Source: Actinomycetes bacterium (GTDB lineage Bacteria; Actinomycetota; Actinomycetes; Actinomycetales; Cellulomonadaceae). Taken from it: a stretch of 13,766 nucleotides of DNA. Shown here piece by piece: positions 1-6,951 of the stretch (positions are counted from its first letter, which is position 1; each line of letters opens with the position of its first letter). The position numbers and the translations under genes were made by a program. The notes beneath the pieces are model-generated. The model saw only the letters and a program-made list of their open reading frames with translations, did not search any database and was not told the DNA's origin. Location of the stretch: assembly GCA_023432565.1 (NCBI GenBank), contig JAEYUL010000006.1, positions 1 to 13,766 of the forward strand, read 5' to 3'.

Positions 1-1026
1 CGCCGGCCCCGTGCGGGTGCGGTCGTCGCGGTCGACGCGGCGGTCGTGTCGGCGGCACTCCCGGCGGCCGTCCCGGCACAGCCCGCGCCGGGCGAGGCCG
101 TCCAGGCGTCCCCGCGCGCGACCCACGCGCTGGCCAAGCCGCCCGTCCGCAAGCTCGCCCGCGAGCTCGGTGTGGACCTGGACTCGGTGACCCCCACCGG
201 TCCCGGCGGGATCGTCACGCGCGAGGACGTGCTCGCGCACGCCGCGCAGACCGAGGCCCGCGCGCTCGCGACCTACGCCGAGGACGACCGCGTGTGGCTC
301 GCGTCGGGCACGGTCTCGGCGGACGGGCGCCAGACACGCGTCCCGGTGAAGTCGGTCCGCAAGCGCACCGCGGAGGCGATGGTGGCCTCCGCGTTCACGG
401 CGCCGCACGTCACGGTCTTCCACACGGTCGACGTGACACGCACGATGAAGCTCGTCGAGAAGCTGCGCGCGGACCGCGAGTTCGCCGACGTGCGCGTCAC
501 GCCCCTGCTGATCGCGGCCAAGGCCCTGCTCCTGGCGGTGCGTCGCCACCCGGAGATCAACGCGAGCTGGGACGAGGCCGCGCAGGAGATCGTCTACAAG
601 CACTACGTGAACCTCGGGATCGCCGCGGCGACTCCTCGCGGGCTCGTCGTGCCCAACGTCAAGGACGCCCACCGGCTGGGGCTGCTCGAGCTCGCGCGCG
701 CGCTCGGTGAGCTCACCGCCACGGCGCGCGCGGGCCGCACCGGACCGACCGACATGGCCGACGGGACGATCACCATCACGAACGTCGGGGTGTTCGGCAT
801 CGACACCGGCACGCCGATCCTCAACCCCGGCGAGGCGGCGATCCTCGCGTTCGGCGCGATCCGTGAGCAGCCCTGGGTCCACAAGGGCAAGATCAAGATC
901 CGGCACGTCACGCAGCTCGCGCTGAGCTTCGACCACCGTCTCGTCGACGGCGAGCTCGGCTCGCGTGTGCTGGCCGACGTCGCGGCTGTGCTCGCCGACC
1001 CGGCACGCGGGCTCGTCTGGGGCTGA
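1..1026 (+). CDS. Dihydrolipoamide acyltransferase, E2 of a 2-oxoacid dehydrogenase complex (5' partial)
   Basis: The reading frame is open to the left edge, so the start and the lipoyl domain lie outside the window; 341 residues are visible. They begin with an Ala/Pro/Val-rich linker, followed by a peripheral subunit-binding domain (nt ~130-245, starting KPPVRKLARELGV and containing the TPTGPGGIVTREDV turn) that docks E1 or E3. A second linker leads into the catalytic acyltransferase domain (nt ~340-1020). The active-site signature DHRLVDG is at nt 931-951, with catalytic His at 934-936 and Asp at 946-948. The segment around nt 775-870 (TITNVGVFGIDTGTPILNPGE) is typical of the family. E2 moves the acyl group from lipoyl-lysine to CoA in the cytoplasm. 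Whether the complex uses pyruvate or branched-chain 2-oxoacids cannot be told from this part, since the E1 genes are out of view; an actinobacterial bkd-type operon ending in E2 is likely. Confidence 0.95.
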   Translation, partial: RRPRAGAVVAVDAAVVSAALPAAVPAQPAPGEAVQASPRATHALAKPPVRKLARELGVDLDSVTPTGPGGIVTREDVLAHAAQTEARALATYAEDDRVWLASGTVSADGRQTRVPVKSVRKRTAEAMVASAFTAPHVTVFHTVDVTRTMKLVEKLRADREFADVRVTPLLIAAKALLLAVRRHPEINASWDEAAQEIVYKHYVNLGIAAATPRGLVVPNVKDAHRLGLLELARALGELTATARAGRTGPTDMADGTITITNVGVFGIDTGTPILNPGEAAILAFGAIREQPWVHKGKIKIRHVTQLALSFDHRLVDGELGSRVLADVAAVLADPARGLVWG

Positions 1027-1027
1027 C

Positions 1028-1080
1028 CGACCCGGGCCGACGGGTGGCCGGCGGTTGTCCGGTGTGTGGCCGGTGGGTCG
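1028..1080. terminator. Possible bidirectional terminator between convergent genes
   Basis: The 56-bp gap between the E2 stop and the lipoprotein stop contains a 6-bp inverted repeat, CGACCC (1028-1033) and GGGTCG (1075-1080), with a further GGCC/GGCC pairing possible inside it. There is no T-tract. The location between convergent genes supports a terminator, but at this G+C content such repeats also arise by chance. Confidence 0.3.
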
Positions 1081-1082
1081 CG

Positions 1083-1493
1083 TCAGCGTCCTGCGACGAG
1101 CTCCGCGACGTCGTCCAGGTCGATCCGCTCGCCCCACCGGGTGTGGTACGTGGTCGAGACGCCCTGACCCAGACCCGGCGTCGTGGACGTGTTGTCGATG
1201 CGCGCCACCGGGCCCGCCTCGCTCGTCCACACGACGAGCTCGATCGACGTGCACGACGCGGGTGCGGGCTCCGGCGGGGCGTCCGTGGGTACCTGGCTAC
1301 CTGCACCGTCGCCTGCACTGTCGCCCGGCGCGCCGCCGACCGGACCGGCGGTCGGGGTCGCCGTCGGCGCGGGCGCGGCGGCGTCAGGTCCCGACGAGCA
1401 CGCGGCGGGGAACGCGCAGGCGAGCGCGACCAGGGGGATCAGGCGGACCAGGCGACGCTGCACAGGTGCTCCGGAGTCTCGGGTGCGGGACAC
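1083..1493 (-). CDS. Small secreted lipoprotein of unknown function
   Basis: This is a 136-residue protein starting at a GTG codon, with a GAGGG Shine-Dalgarno-like stretch just upstream (around 1501-1505). The N-terminus has positive charges (MSRTRDSG..QRRLVRL), then a hydrophobic stretch ending in cysteine, as expected of a lipoprotein signal peptide. The best acylated cysteine is Cys32 (FPAAC followed by SSG); Cys26 (VALAC) is an alternative, and neither is a perfect lipobox. An Ala/Pro/Thr/Gly-rich spacer (residues ~35-78) follows, typical of a cell-surface tether. A compact domain of about 55 residues (81-136) begins with a cysteine (PASCTSIELVVW) and ends with IDLDDVAELVAGR. I do not recognise this domain. 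The gene is last in the leftward block and is separated from the upstream membrane protein gene by 62 bp containing a hairpin, so it may have its own promoter. Confidence 0.75.
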   Translation of the reverse strand: MSRTRDSGAPVQRRLVRLIPLVALACAFPAACSSGPDAAAPAPTATPTAGPVGGAPGDSAGDGAGSQVPTDAPPEPAPASCTSIELVVWTSEAGPVARIDNTSTTPGLGQGVSTTYHTRWGERIDLDDVAELVAGR

Positions 1494-1526
1494 GGGTGAC
1501 CCTCACAACCCGGGAGCAATGCGTCA

Positions 1527-1557
1527 GACGCCGCCCGCGGCCTGAGACGGCGGCGTC
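1527..1557 (-). terminator. Hairpin at the 3' end of the membrane protein gene
   Basis: A perfect 9-bp inverted repeat, GACGCCGCC (1527-1535) with GGCGGCGTC (1549-1557), encloses a 13-nt loop. On the minus strand it overlaps the TGA stop of the four-helix membrane protein gene and precedes the lipoprotein gene. No T-tract follows, so it may be an intrinsic terminator of the G+C-rich actinobacterial kind or an mRNA-stabilising stem. Confidence 0.45.
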
Positions 1558-1984
1558 AGGCGGGCCGTCGCCGTTCGGCCACCAGCGCCACGGCACCCGC
1601 GACCACGGCGAGCGTCTCGGTGACCGCCGAGACCCACTCCTGCCAGCCCGCCCACTGCGACATGACGCCGAACAGGCCGTCGGGCAGGTACACCGCCAGG
1701 AGGAACCCGACGAGCGTGCTCAGCCCGAACGCGATCGCACCGAGCAGCGGCAGGGGGGATCGCCAGGCCAGGACAAGCACGGCGAGCACGAGGCCGCCGA
1801 CGCCCTGCAGCCAGAACGCCGTCGCCAGCCAGTTGCCGTCCCCGCCGCCGTAGCCCTCGGACGCCACGAGGTACAGGTGCACCGCTGCGGAGAGCGCGAC
1901 GACGAGCGCGGTCAGCACCCGCCAGGACCACGCGACGCTCCGCACGCCACGTCCGGCGAGCTCCGGTGCCCGCTGCGTGGCCAT
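1556..1984 (-). CDS. Four-helix integral membrane protein, coupled to a Rieske protein gene
   Basis: This is a 142-residue protein with four predicted membrane helices: roughly residues 20-42 (includes His36 in SAAVHLYLV), 52-73, 77-98 and 112-135. It has a short basic N-terminus and ends ERRRPA, which suggests cytoplasmic termini. The ATG at 1984 lies 1 bp after the TGA of the Rieske gene, so the two are probably co-transcribed and translationally coupled. I cannot name a family; it looks like a small DoxX-like or hypothetical membrane protein, but no diagnostic motif is visible. The arrangement suggests that it works with the exported Rieske lipoprotein, perhaps as membrane anchor or electron-transfer partner. 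That role is inference from gene order only; a single conserved-looking His in helix 1 is not enough to claim heme binding. Confidence 0.85.
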   Translation of the reverse strand: MATQRAPELAGRGVRSVAWSWRVLTALVVALSAAVHLYLVASEGYGGGDGNWLATAFWLQGVGGLVLAVLVLAWRSPLPLLGAIAFGLSTLVGFLLAVYLPDGLFGVMSQWAGWQEWVSAVTETLAVVAGAVALVAERRRPA

Positions 1985-1985
1985 C

Positions 1986-2528
1986 TCACGCCGTCCCGAG
2001 GTAGACGGCGCCGTCCTTCACGTGCACGTCGACGCTCGGCAGCGGCTCGTCGGCCGGACCCGAGATCCGTGCGCCGTCCAGCGCGAAGTTCGAGTTGTGG
2101 CACGGGCAGTGCAGGTCACCCTCGGCCGGCTGGACGGTGCAGCCCTGGTGGGTGCAGATCGCGCTCAACGCGGTGATCGTCCCTGCGTCAGCCTGGACGA
2201 GCAGGACCTTCTGGCCGCCGCTGTCGACGAGCAGCGCGCCCCCGACCGGGACGTCCGCGACCTGGGCGAGCGGACCCGCGGCCCCACCCGATGCCGTGTC
2301 GGTCCCCCCGGTCGTGGCCGCGGCACCGCCCCCCGAGCCCGTGCCGCTACCGCACGCCGCGAGCACGGCCACACCGGCGGCGGCCAGGCCCACGCCGCCG
2401 GCACGGGTCAGCAGCTGGCGGCGGTCGAGGCAGGGCGCGCAGGCGTGATGCTCGTCGGCCGACGAGCCTGCGCGGTGGGTGTCCGCCCCGATCGGGGTCG
2501 ACGGGCCTGAGGTCGAGGTGCTGGTCAT
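1986..2528 (-). CDS. Rieske [2Fe-2S] protein, Tat-exported lipoprotein
   Basis: From the ATG at 2528 the product is 180 residues. I chose this start over the one 36 nt upstream because a GGAGG sequence sits about 7 nt before it and a signal peptide follows. The N-region is long and contains a CAPC pair just before the twin-arginine motif DRRQLLTRAG (Arg36-Arg37). A hydrophobic core and a lipobox (VLAAC, Cys59) follow, so the protein is probably exported folded by Tat and lipidated. A Gly/Ala/Thr-rich spacer (60-88) leads to the Rieske fold. Cluster ligands are Cys125 and His127 (CTHQGC) and Cys141 and His144 (CPCHNSNF); Cys130 and Cys143 would form the usual disulfide. It should carry electrons on the outer face of the membrane. 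It is not the cytochrome bc complex QcrA subunit, which is larger with several membrane helices; the redox partner is unknown. The membrane protein gene follows after 1 bp, and the exporter gene ends 60 bp upstream. Confidence 0.93.
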   Translation of the reverse strand: MTSTSTSGPSTPIGADTHRAGSSADEHHACAPCLDRRQLLTRAGGVGLAAAGVAVLAACGSGTGSGGGAAATTGGTDTASGGAAGPLAQVADVPVGGALLVDSGGQKVLLVQADAGTITALSAICTHQGCTVQPAEGDLHCPCHNSNFALDGARISGPADEPLPSVDVHVKDGAVYLGTA

Positions 2529-2561
2529 CGCGTGCCTCCGCTGTGTCGGTCTCACCCACGG

Positions 2562-2585
2562 CACGGCCGGACGGCCGGTGCCGTG
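2562..2585 (-). terminator. Hairpin after the exporter gene
   Basis: CACGGC (2562-2567) pairs with GCCGTG (2580-2585), and an inner CGG/CCG pairing is possible around an ACGG loop. It lies 3 bp past the TAG stop of the exporter gene and ahead of the Rieske gene, so it could end or attenuate transcription between them. No T-tract is present. Confidence 0.4.
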
Positions 2586-2588
2586 ACG

Positions 2589-4451
2589 CTACTGCTCGAG
2601 CCTGTGGGTGTCCTGCGGGCGCGGACTCGCCTGTCCCACGCCGAGCCGTTCCCCCTCCTGCGGGTCGCCGGGCGCCATGGGCGCCTCGGGCCGGTCGGCG
2701 GCGGCCGCAGCGGCGGCGCGGTCGGCCGCGGCCTCGTCGTCCAGGCGGCCCTGGATGCCGGACACGGTGCGCAGCGGCAGCTCGGGGATCAGCAGCGTCA
2801 GCACCACGGCCGCGACCATCACGATGCCCGCCAGGAGCAGCACCAGGTCGATCGACGCGGCGAACCCCTCGAGGATGGGCCGTGCCAGCCGCGGGTCGAG
2901 CGAGGAGAGGAACGACGAGTCGTCGAGGCTCAGACCACCTGTCCGGCCCGTCTCGACGAGGTCGAGCACCGGTCCGTTCGCCGGGTCGGCGCGCACCGCG
3001 GGGTCCGCGAGCGCGGCCTGGAAGCCGGACGTGGAGGCCGCCTGGGTGAACGCCTTCGAGATGTTCCCGACGACCGTCGAGAACAGCACGGACAGGAACA
3101 GCGCGGTCCCCAGCGTTCCGCCCATCTGCCGGAAGAACAGGGACGACGAGGTCGCGACCCCCATGTCCTGCACGGGGACGGCGTTCTGCACCGCGAGCAC
3201 CAGCGGCTGCATCGTGAAGCCCAGGCCCAGGCCGAAGATCGCGGAGAACGTGAAGATCCAGGCGAAGGGCGTGTCCACGTCGAGCGTCGCGAACGTCAGG
3301 CTGCCCACGATCATCAGGACGGTCCCCATCACCGGGAAGACCTTGTACCTGCCGGTGCGGGACGTGGTCTGACCGGCGACCACCGAGCCGGTCATGATGC
3401 CCACGGTGAACGGGATCAAGGTCAGGCCGGCCTGGGTCGGGGACTGCCCGCGCACGATCTGCAGGTACAGCGGCAGGACGGCCAGACCACCGAACATCGC
3501 CAGGCCGATCACGACGTTCGCCGCGGCACCGACGGAGAAGACCCGGTTGCCGAACAGCCGCAGCGGCAGGATCGCGTCCGCGCCGGCGCGGCGCTCGCAC
3601 AGCCAGAACACGACGAGCCCCAGGCCGCCGACCACGTACGCGGTCACGGCCCGCCCGGACGTCCATCCCCACGTGCGGCCCTGCTCGGCGACGACGAGCA
3701 GCGGCACCAGCGCGACCACGAGCGCCAGGGCGCCCGGCCAGTCGATCCGATGGTCCACGCGGCGCACCGGCGGCAGGTGCAGCACCCGGGAGACGACCGC
3801 GAGGCCCAGGACACCCAGCGGCACGTTCACGAGGAACACCCAGCGCCATCCCGCGAGCCCGAGGATCTCGTCGGCGCCCGCGAAGAACCCACCGATCACG
3901 GGGCCGAGCACCGACGACGTGCCGAACACCGCGAGGAAGTACGCCTGGTAGCGCGCACGCTCGCGCGGCGGGACCAGGTCGCCCAGGATCGTGATCGCCA
4001 GCGACATCAGGCCGCCCGCGCCCAGGCCCTGCACGCCTCGGTACAGCGCGAGCTGATACATCGAGTCGGCCGTGCCGGACAGCAGCGAGCCGACCACGAA
4101 GATGCTGATCGCCGTGAGGTAGAACGGCTTGCGGCCGTACACGTCGGAGAGCTTGCCGTACAGGGGTGTCGAGATCGTCGCCGTCAGCAGGTAGGCCGTC
4201 GTGACCCAGGCCTGCAGCGACAGCCCGTGCAGGTCGTCGCCGATCGTGCGCATCGACGTCGCGACGATCGTCTGGTCGAGCGCGGCCAGGAACATGCCGA
4301 TCATCAGCCCGCCGAGGATCGCGACGATCTCCCGGTGCGTGGGCGCCTGCGCGCTCGCGCCGGCCGGGTTCTGCGGCCCGCCGGTGTCCGGGCCCGGGGA
4401 AGGACCCTCGAACCTCGGGTCGTCGTCGTGCGTGGTGCCTGGCTGCGTCAT
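2589..4451 (-). CDS. MFS drug exporter, DHA2 (EmrB/QacA) family, 14 helices
   Basis: This 620-residue proton-driven exporter starts at ATG 4451, with GAGG about 7 nt upstream. After a hydrophilic N-terminus of about 40 residues, helix 1 contains LAALDQTIVATSM with Asp59, the DHA2 motif D1. Motif A is GKLSDVYGRKP (99-109), motif B includes Arg138 (YRGVQGLGAGG), and motif C is TSSVLGPVIGGFF (178-190), the antiporter signature. The helix count and length fit the 14-helix group. A larger hydrophilic loop of about 70 residues (SKAFTQAAST through DPRLARPI) lies before the final helix, and the C-terminal cytoplasmic tail of about 60 residues is rich in Ala, Asp, Glu and Pro (DDEAAADRAAAAAAADRPE). 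The substrate is unknown; the family exports cationic dyes, antiseptics and antibiotics. No TetR- or MarR-type regulator gene is adjacent. It is divergent from the CopD-CtaG gene across a 243-bp gap. Confidence 0.95.
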   Translation of the reverse strand: MTQPGTTHDDDPRFEGPSPGPDTGGPQNPAGASAQAPTHREIVAILGGLMIGMFLAALDQTIVATSMRTIGDDLHGLSLQAWVTTAYLLTATISTPLYGKLSDVYGRKPFYLTAISIFVVGSLLSGTADSMYQLALYRGVQGLGAGGLMSLAITILGDLVPPRERARYQAYFLAVFGTSSVLGPVIGGFFAGADEILGLAGWRWVFLVNVPLGVLGLAVVSRVLHLPPVRRVDHRIDWPGALALVVALVPLLVVAEQGRTWGWTSGRAVTAYVVGGLGLVVFWLCERRAGADAILPLRLFGNRVFSVGAAANVVIGLAMFGGLAVLPLYLQIVRGQSPTQAGLTLIPFTVGIMTGSVVAGQTTSRTGRYKVFPVMGTVLMIVGSLTFATLDVDTPFAWIFTFSAIFGLGLGFTMQPLVLAVQNAVPVQDMGVATSSSLFFRQMGGTLGTALFLSVLFSTVVGNISKAFTQAASTSGFQAALADPAVRADPANGPVLDLVETGRTGGLSLDDSSFLSSLDPRLARPILEGFAASIDLVLLLAGIVMVAAVVLTLLIPELPLRTVSGIQGRLDDEAAADRAAAAAAADRPEAPMAPGDPQEGERLGVGQASPRPQDTHRLEQ

Positions 4452-4694
4452 CAGACCTCGAGGGAAGGTAGGACCGGGCGGACAGGTGCGCCGACGCCAG
4501 CAGCTCGTCGGAGTCCTCGAGTCATCGACGATCGACCCACGAGGACGCGACTGTCAGCAACAATTCGGACCTATGGATGTGTTCCCGGTCACAGGACGCG
4601 TCCCGCCTTCGAGGCGATCGGTCGCGGTGGGGGATGCTGGAGCGGTGCTGCGCCTCGTCGACTCGTCCGGACGTCTCTGCGGGGGCGTGAGCGC
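4452..4694. promoter_or_regulatory. Divergent intergenic region between exporter and CopD-CtaG genes
   Basis: This 243-bp region must hold the promoters of both divergent genes. The only clearly A+T-richer patch is about 4551-4580 (CTGTCAGCAACAATTCGGAC then CTATGGATGT). On the plus strand CTGTCA (4551-4556) and TATGGA (4572-4577) could be weak -35 and -10 elements, but the 15-bp spacing is short. On the minus strand CTGACA (4556-4551) is a good -35 without a convincing -10. I see no small gene and no strong inverted repeat for an operator. Confidence 0.35.
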
Positions 4695-6761
4695 ATGAGC
4701 GTCCTCACCGACGCCCGGCGCACCGGGCCGTGGCGGGTCGTCACGCTGGTCGTGGCAGCCGTGATCGCCGTGACCGTGGGTGTGTGGTTCTCCGGTGCGG
4801 CGTTGCCGGCGCTCGTGCTGGACGCCGGCCCGGTCGTCCGCTGGGGCCTGCCGCTCGCCGACACGCTCGGCGAGCTCGCCGCCGCGACGACGATCGGCTC
4901 CCTCGTCCTGGCGGTCTGCGTCCTGCCGCGGCGTGAGGAACGCGCTCCCGGGGCGCGTCGACCGGCGCGCGGCGGTCCCGCCGCAGACGGCGCCGCCTAC
5001 CCGCGCAGCCTGCTCGTCGCCGCGTGGGCCGCAGGGGCGTGGACGGTGGCCGCCATCGCACAGCTCGTGCTCTCGTACGCCAACGTGACCGGCAGCGGGG
5101 TGTCGTCGCCGAGCTTCGGCGACGAGCTCGCGCTGTTCGTGACGCAGATCGCCCTCGGCCGCACGCTCGGCTCGGTGGTCGTCGTCGCGGCCGTCGTGAC
5201 CGCGCTCGCGATGATCGTGCGCACGCCGACCGGTGCCGCCTGGACCCTCGCGCTCGCGGTCGCCGCCCTGTGGCAGCTCGCGCAGCTCGGCCACGCCGCG
5301 GGGGCCGCGGGCCACGACCTGGCGACGTCCGCGCTGTTCGTGCACCTCGTCGGAGCTGCGGTGTGGATCGGGGCGCTCGCCGCGCTCGCGGTCCTCGTGC
5401 GCGCCCTCGGGCGCGACCTCGCCCCGGCGGTCGCCCGCTACTCGGTGATCGCCGGCTGGTGCGTCGCCGCCGTCGCCGTCTCCGGCCTGGTGAGCGCGTG
5501 GCTACGGCTCGGCTCGCTCGCCGGCCTCGACACCCGGTACGGCGCGCTGCTCGTCGCGAAGGTCGTGCTGCTGGTGACCCTTGCAGCGCTCGGGTTGTGG
5601 CACCGCCGCCGGACGGTGTCCGCGCTGGCCTCACGCACGGCCGACGCACGCTCGACGCAGGGCGGTCTCGTGCCCGGCGCGGTCCGGCTGTTCTGGCGGC
5701 TGGTGCTCGTCGAGCTCGCGGTCATGGGTGCGGTCTCGGGCGTGGCCGTCGCGCTCGCCTCCAGCGCGCCGCCCGTGCCGGAGACGCCCCCGGCCGACCC
5801 GACACCCGCCTACCGCGTCACCGGCCACGCGCTGCCGCCGGAGCCGACGCTCTCGCGCTGGTTCACCGAGTGGCGCTGGGACCTGCTGCTGGCGTTCGCC
5901 GCCGTCGCGGGCGTCGTCGTCTACTGGCGCTGGGTTCGCCGGCTGCGACGACGCGGCGACACCTGGCCCTGGGCGCGCACGGCCTCGTGGACGGCCGGGC
6001 TGGTCCTGTTCTTCTGGACGACGAACAGCGGACCCGCGACGTACGGGCACGTGCTGTTCAGCGCGCACATGATCCAGCACATGGTGCTCGCGATGGTCGT
6101 GCCGGTCTTCGTCGCCCTGTCGGCACCCGTGACCCTGGCGCTGCGCGCGCTGCCCGTGCGCGCTGCCACGCTGTCGGGCGACGTCTCGCGCGGACCCCGC
6201 GAGTGGATCCTGGTGCTGGTGCACAGCAGGGTCGGGGCGTTCTTCGCCCACCCCGTCGTCGCGGCCGTCAACTTCGTCGCCTCGATGCTGCTCTTCTACT
6301 ACACCGGCCTGTTCGAGTGGTCGCTGCGCAGCAGCGTCGGGCACCTGTTCATGGTCGTGCACTTCAGCCTCGTCGGGTACCTGTTCGTCAACTCGCTCGT
6401 GGGGATCGACCCGGGCCCCCGGCGGCTCGGCTACCCGCAGCGCCTGCTGACGCTGTTCGCGACCATGGCGTTCCACGCGTTCTTCGGCGTCTCGCTCGTC
6501 TCGGGTGAGTCGCTGCTCGTGGCGGACTGGTTCGGGCTCCTGGGCCGGACGTGGGGTCCCTCGGCGATCGCCGACCAGCAGACCGGTGGTGCGATCACGT
6601 GGGGCATCGGCGAGCTCCCGACCCTGGCGCTGGCCATCGGCGTCGCGCTCGCGTGGTCCCGCGACGACGAGCGCACGGCGCGTCGGCGCGACCGGCGCAC
6701 GCGCGACGAGGACCCCGAGCTCGACGCGTACAACGAGATGCTCAAGTCCCTCAACCCCTGA
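4695..6761 (+). CDS. CopD-CtaG fusion: copper-handling and cytochrome c oxidase assembly membrane protein
   Basis: The start is the ATG at 4695, preceded by a purine-rich GCGGGGGCGTGAG; the frame stays open far upstream only as antisense of the exporter gene, and no other good start is near. The product has 688 residues. The N-terminal half has about eight hydrophobic helices, including a CopD-type region (about 190-370) with LGHAAGAAGHD near residue 199 and LFVHLVGAAVWIGALAAL with His217. After a periplasmic-type Pro-rich linker (SSAPPVPETPPADPTP), the C-terminal half (about 395-650) is a CtaG_caa3 domain. Its signature is FSAHMIQHMVLAMVVP with His458 and His462, followed by SAPVTLALRALP and MVVHFSLVGYLFVNSLVG. 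A charged cytoplasmic tail (DDERTARRRDRRTRDED) closes the protein. CtaG_caa3 proteins are needed for CuA/CuB-containing oxidase assembly in Bacillus, and CopD proteins move copper across the membrane. A combined role in delivering copper to the respiratory oxidase is inferred. Such fusions are common in actinobacteria. Confidence 0.93.
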   Translation: MSVLTDARRTGPWRVVTLVVAAVIAVTVGVWFSGAALPALVLDAGPVVRWGLPLADTLGELAAATTIGSLVLAVCVLPRREERAPGARRPARGGPAADGAAYPRSLLVAAWAAGAWTVAAIAQLVLSYANVTGSGVSSPSFGDELALFVTQIALGRTLGSVVVVAAVVTALAMIVRTPTGAAWTLALAVAALWQLAQLGHAAGAAGHDLATSALFVHLVGAAVWIGALAALAVLVRALGRDLAPAVARYSVIAGWCVAAVAVSGLVSAWLRLGSLAGLDTRYGALLVAKVVLLVTLAALGLWHRRRTVSALASRTADARSTQGGLVPGAVRLFWRLVLVELAVMGAVSGVAVALASSAPPVPETPPADPTPAYRVTGHALPPEPTLSRWFTEWRWDLLLAFAAVAGVVVYWRWVRRLRRRGDTWPWARTASWTAGLVLFFWTTNSGPATYGHVLFSAHMIQHMVLAMVVPVFVALSAPVTLALRALPVRAATLSGDVSRGPREWILVLVHSRVGAFFAHPVVAAVNFVASMLLFYYTGLFEWSLRSSVGHLFMVVHFSLVGYLFVNSLVGIDPGPRRLGYPQRLLTLFATMAFHAFFGVSLVSGESLLVADWFGLLGRTWGPSAIADQQTGGAITWGIGELPTLALAIGVALAWSRDDERTARRRDRRTRDEDPELDAYNEMLKSLNP

Positions 6762-6951
6762 CCACCGCTCCCCGCACCCCCGACCCCACGCCGACCCGTC
6801 GCGCAGACCCGCCCGACCCGGCGCCTCCTGCGGCTGTGGTTGCCGCGGGCCGGAGCATCCGCTGTGTCGGCGGGGCGCGGTGCGGGCGGGACGTGCGGGA
6901 ACCGGCGTGGAAGAGGGACGAGCGGTGGCCTGCGGGTGATAGGACGGGGGC
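6762..6951 (+). other. Intergenic region ahead of the S9 peptidase gene
   Basis: These 190 bp are very C-rich at the left end and then mixed. I see no strong hairpin after the CopD-CtaG stop; a 5-bp GCGGC/GCCGC stem at about 6830-6846 is the best and is weak. Just before the peptidase start, AGGACGGGGGC serves as ribosome binding site, and GTGATAGG (6937-6944) is a possible degenerate -10 without a matching -35. No small gene is supported. Confidence 0.4.

Noticed and set aside
1986..2564. The longer start of the Rieske gene at 2564.
   Set aside because: The ATG at 2528 has a good GGAGG site; the 12 extra residues are not signal-peptide-like, and the extension overlaps the hairpin after the exporter gene.
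2532..4694. A very long open frame on the plus strand across the exporter gene, continuous and in frame with CopD-CtaG (1409 codons in total).
   Set aside because: The upstream part translates to Arg/Gly/Gln/Glu/His-rich low-complexity sequence, lies antisense to a clearly conserved MFS exporter, and has no recognisable domain. It is open only because stop codons are rare at this G+C content.
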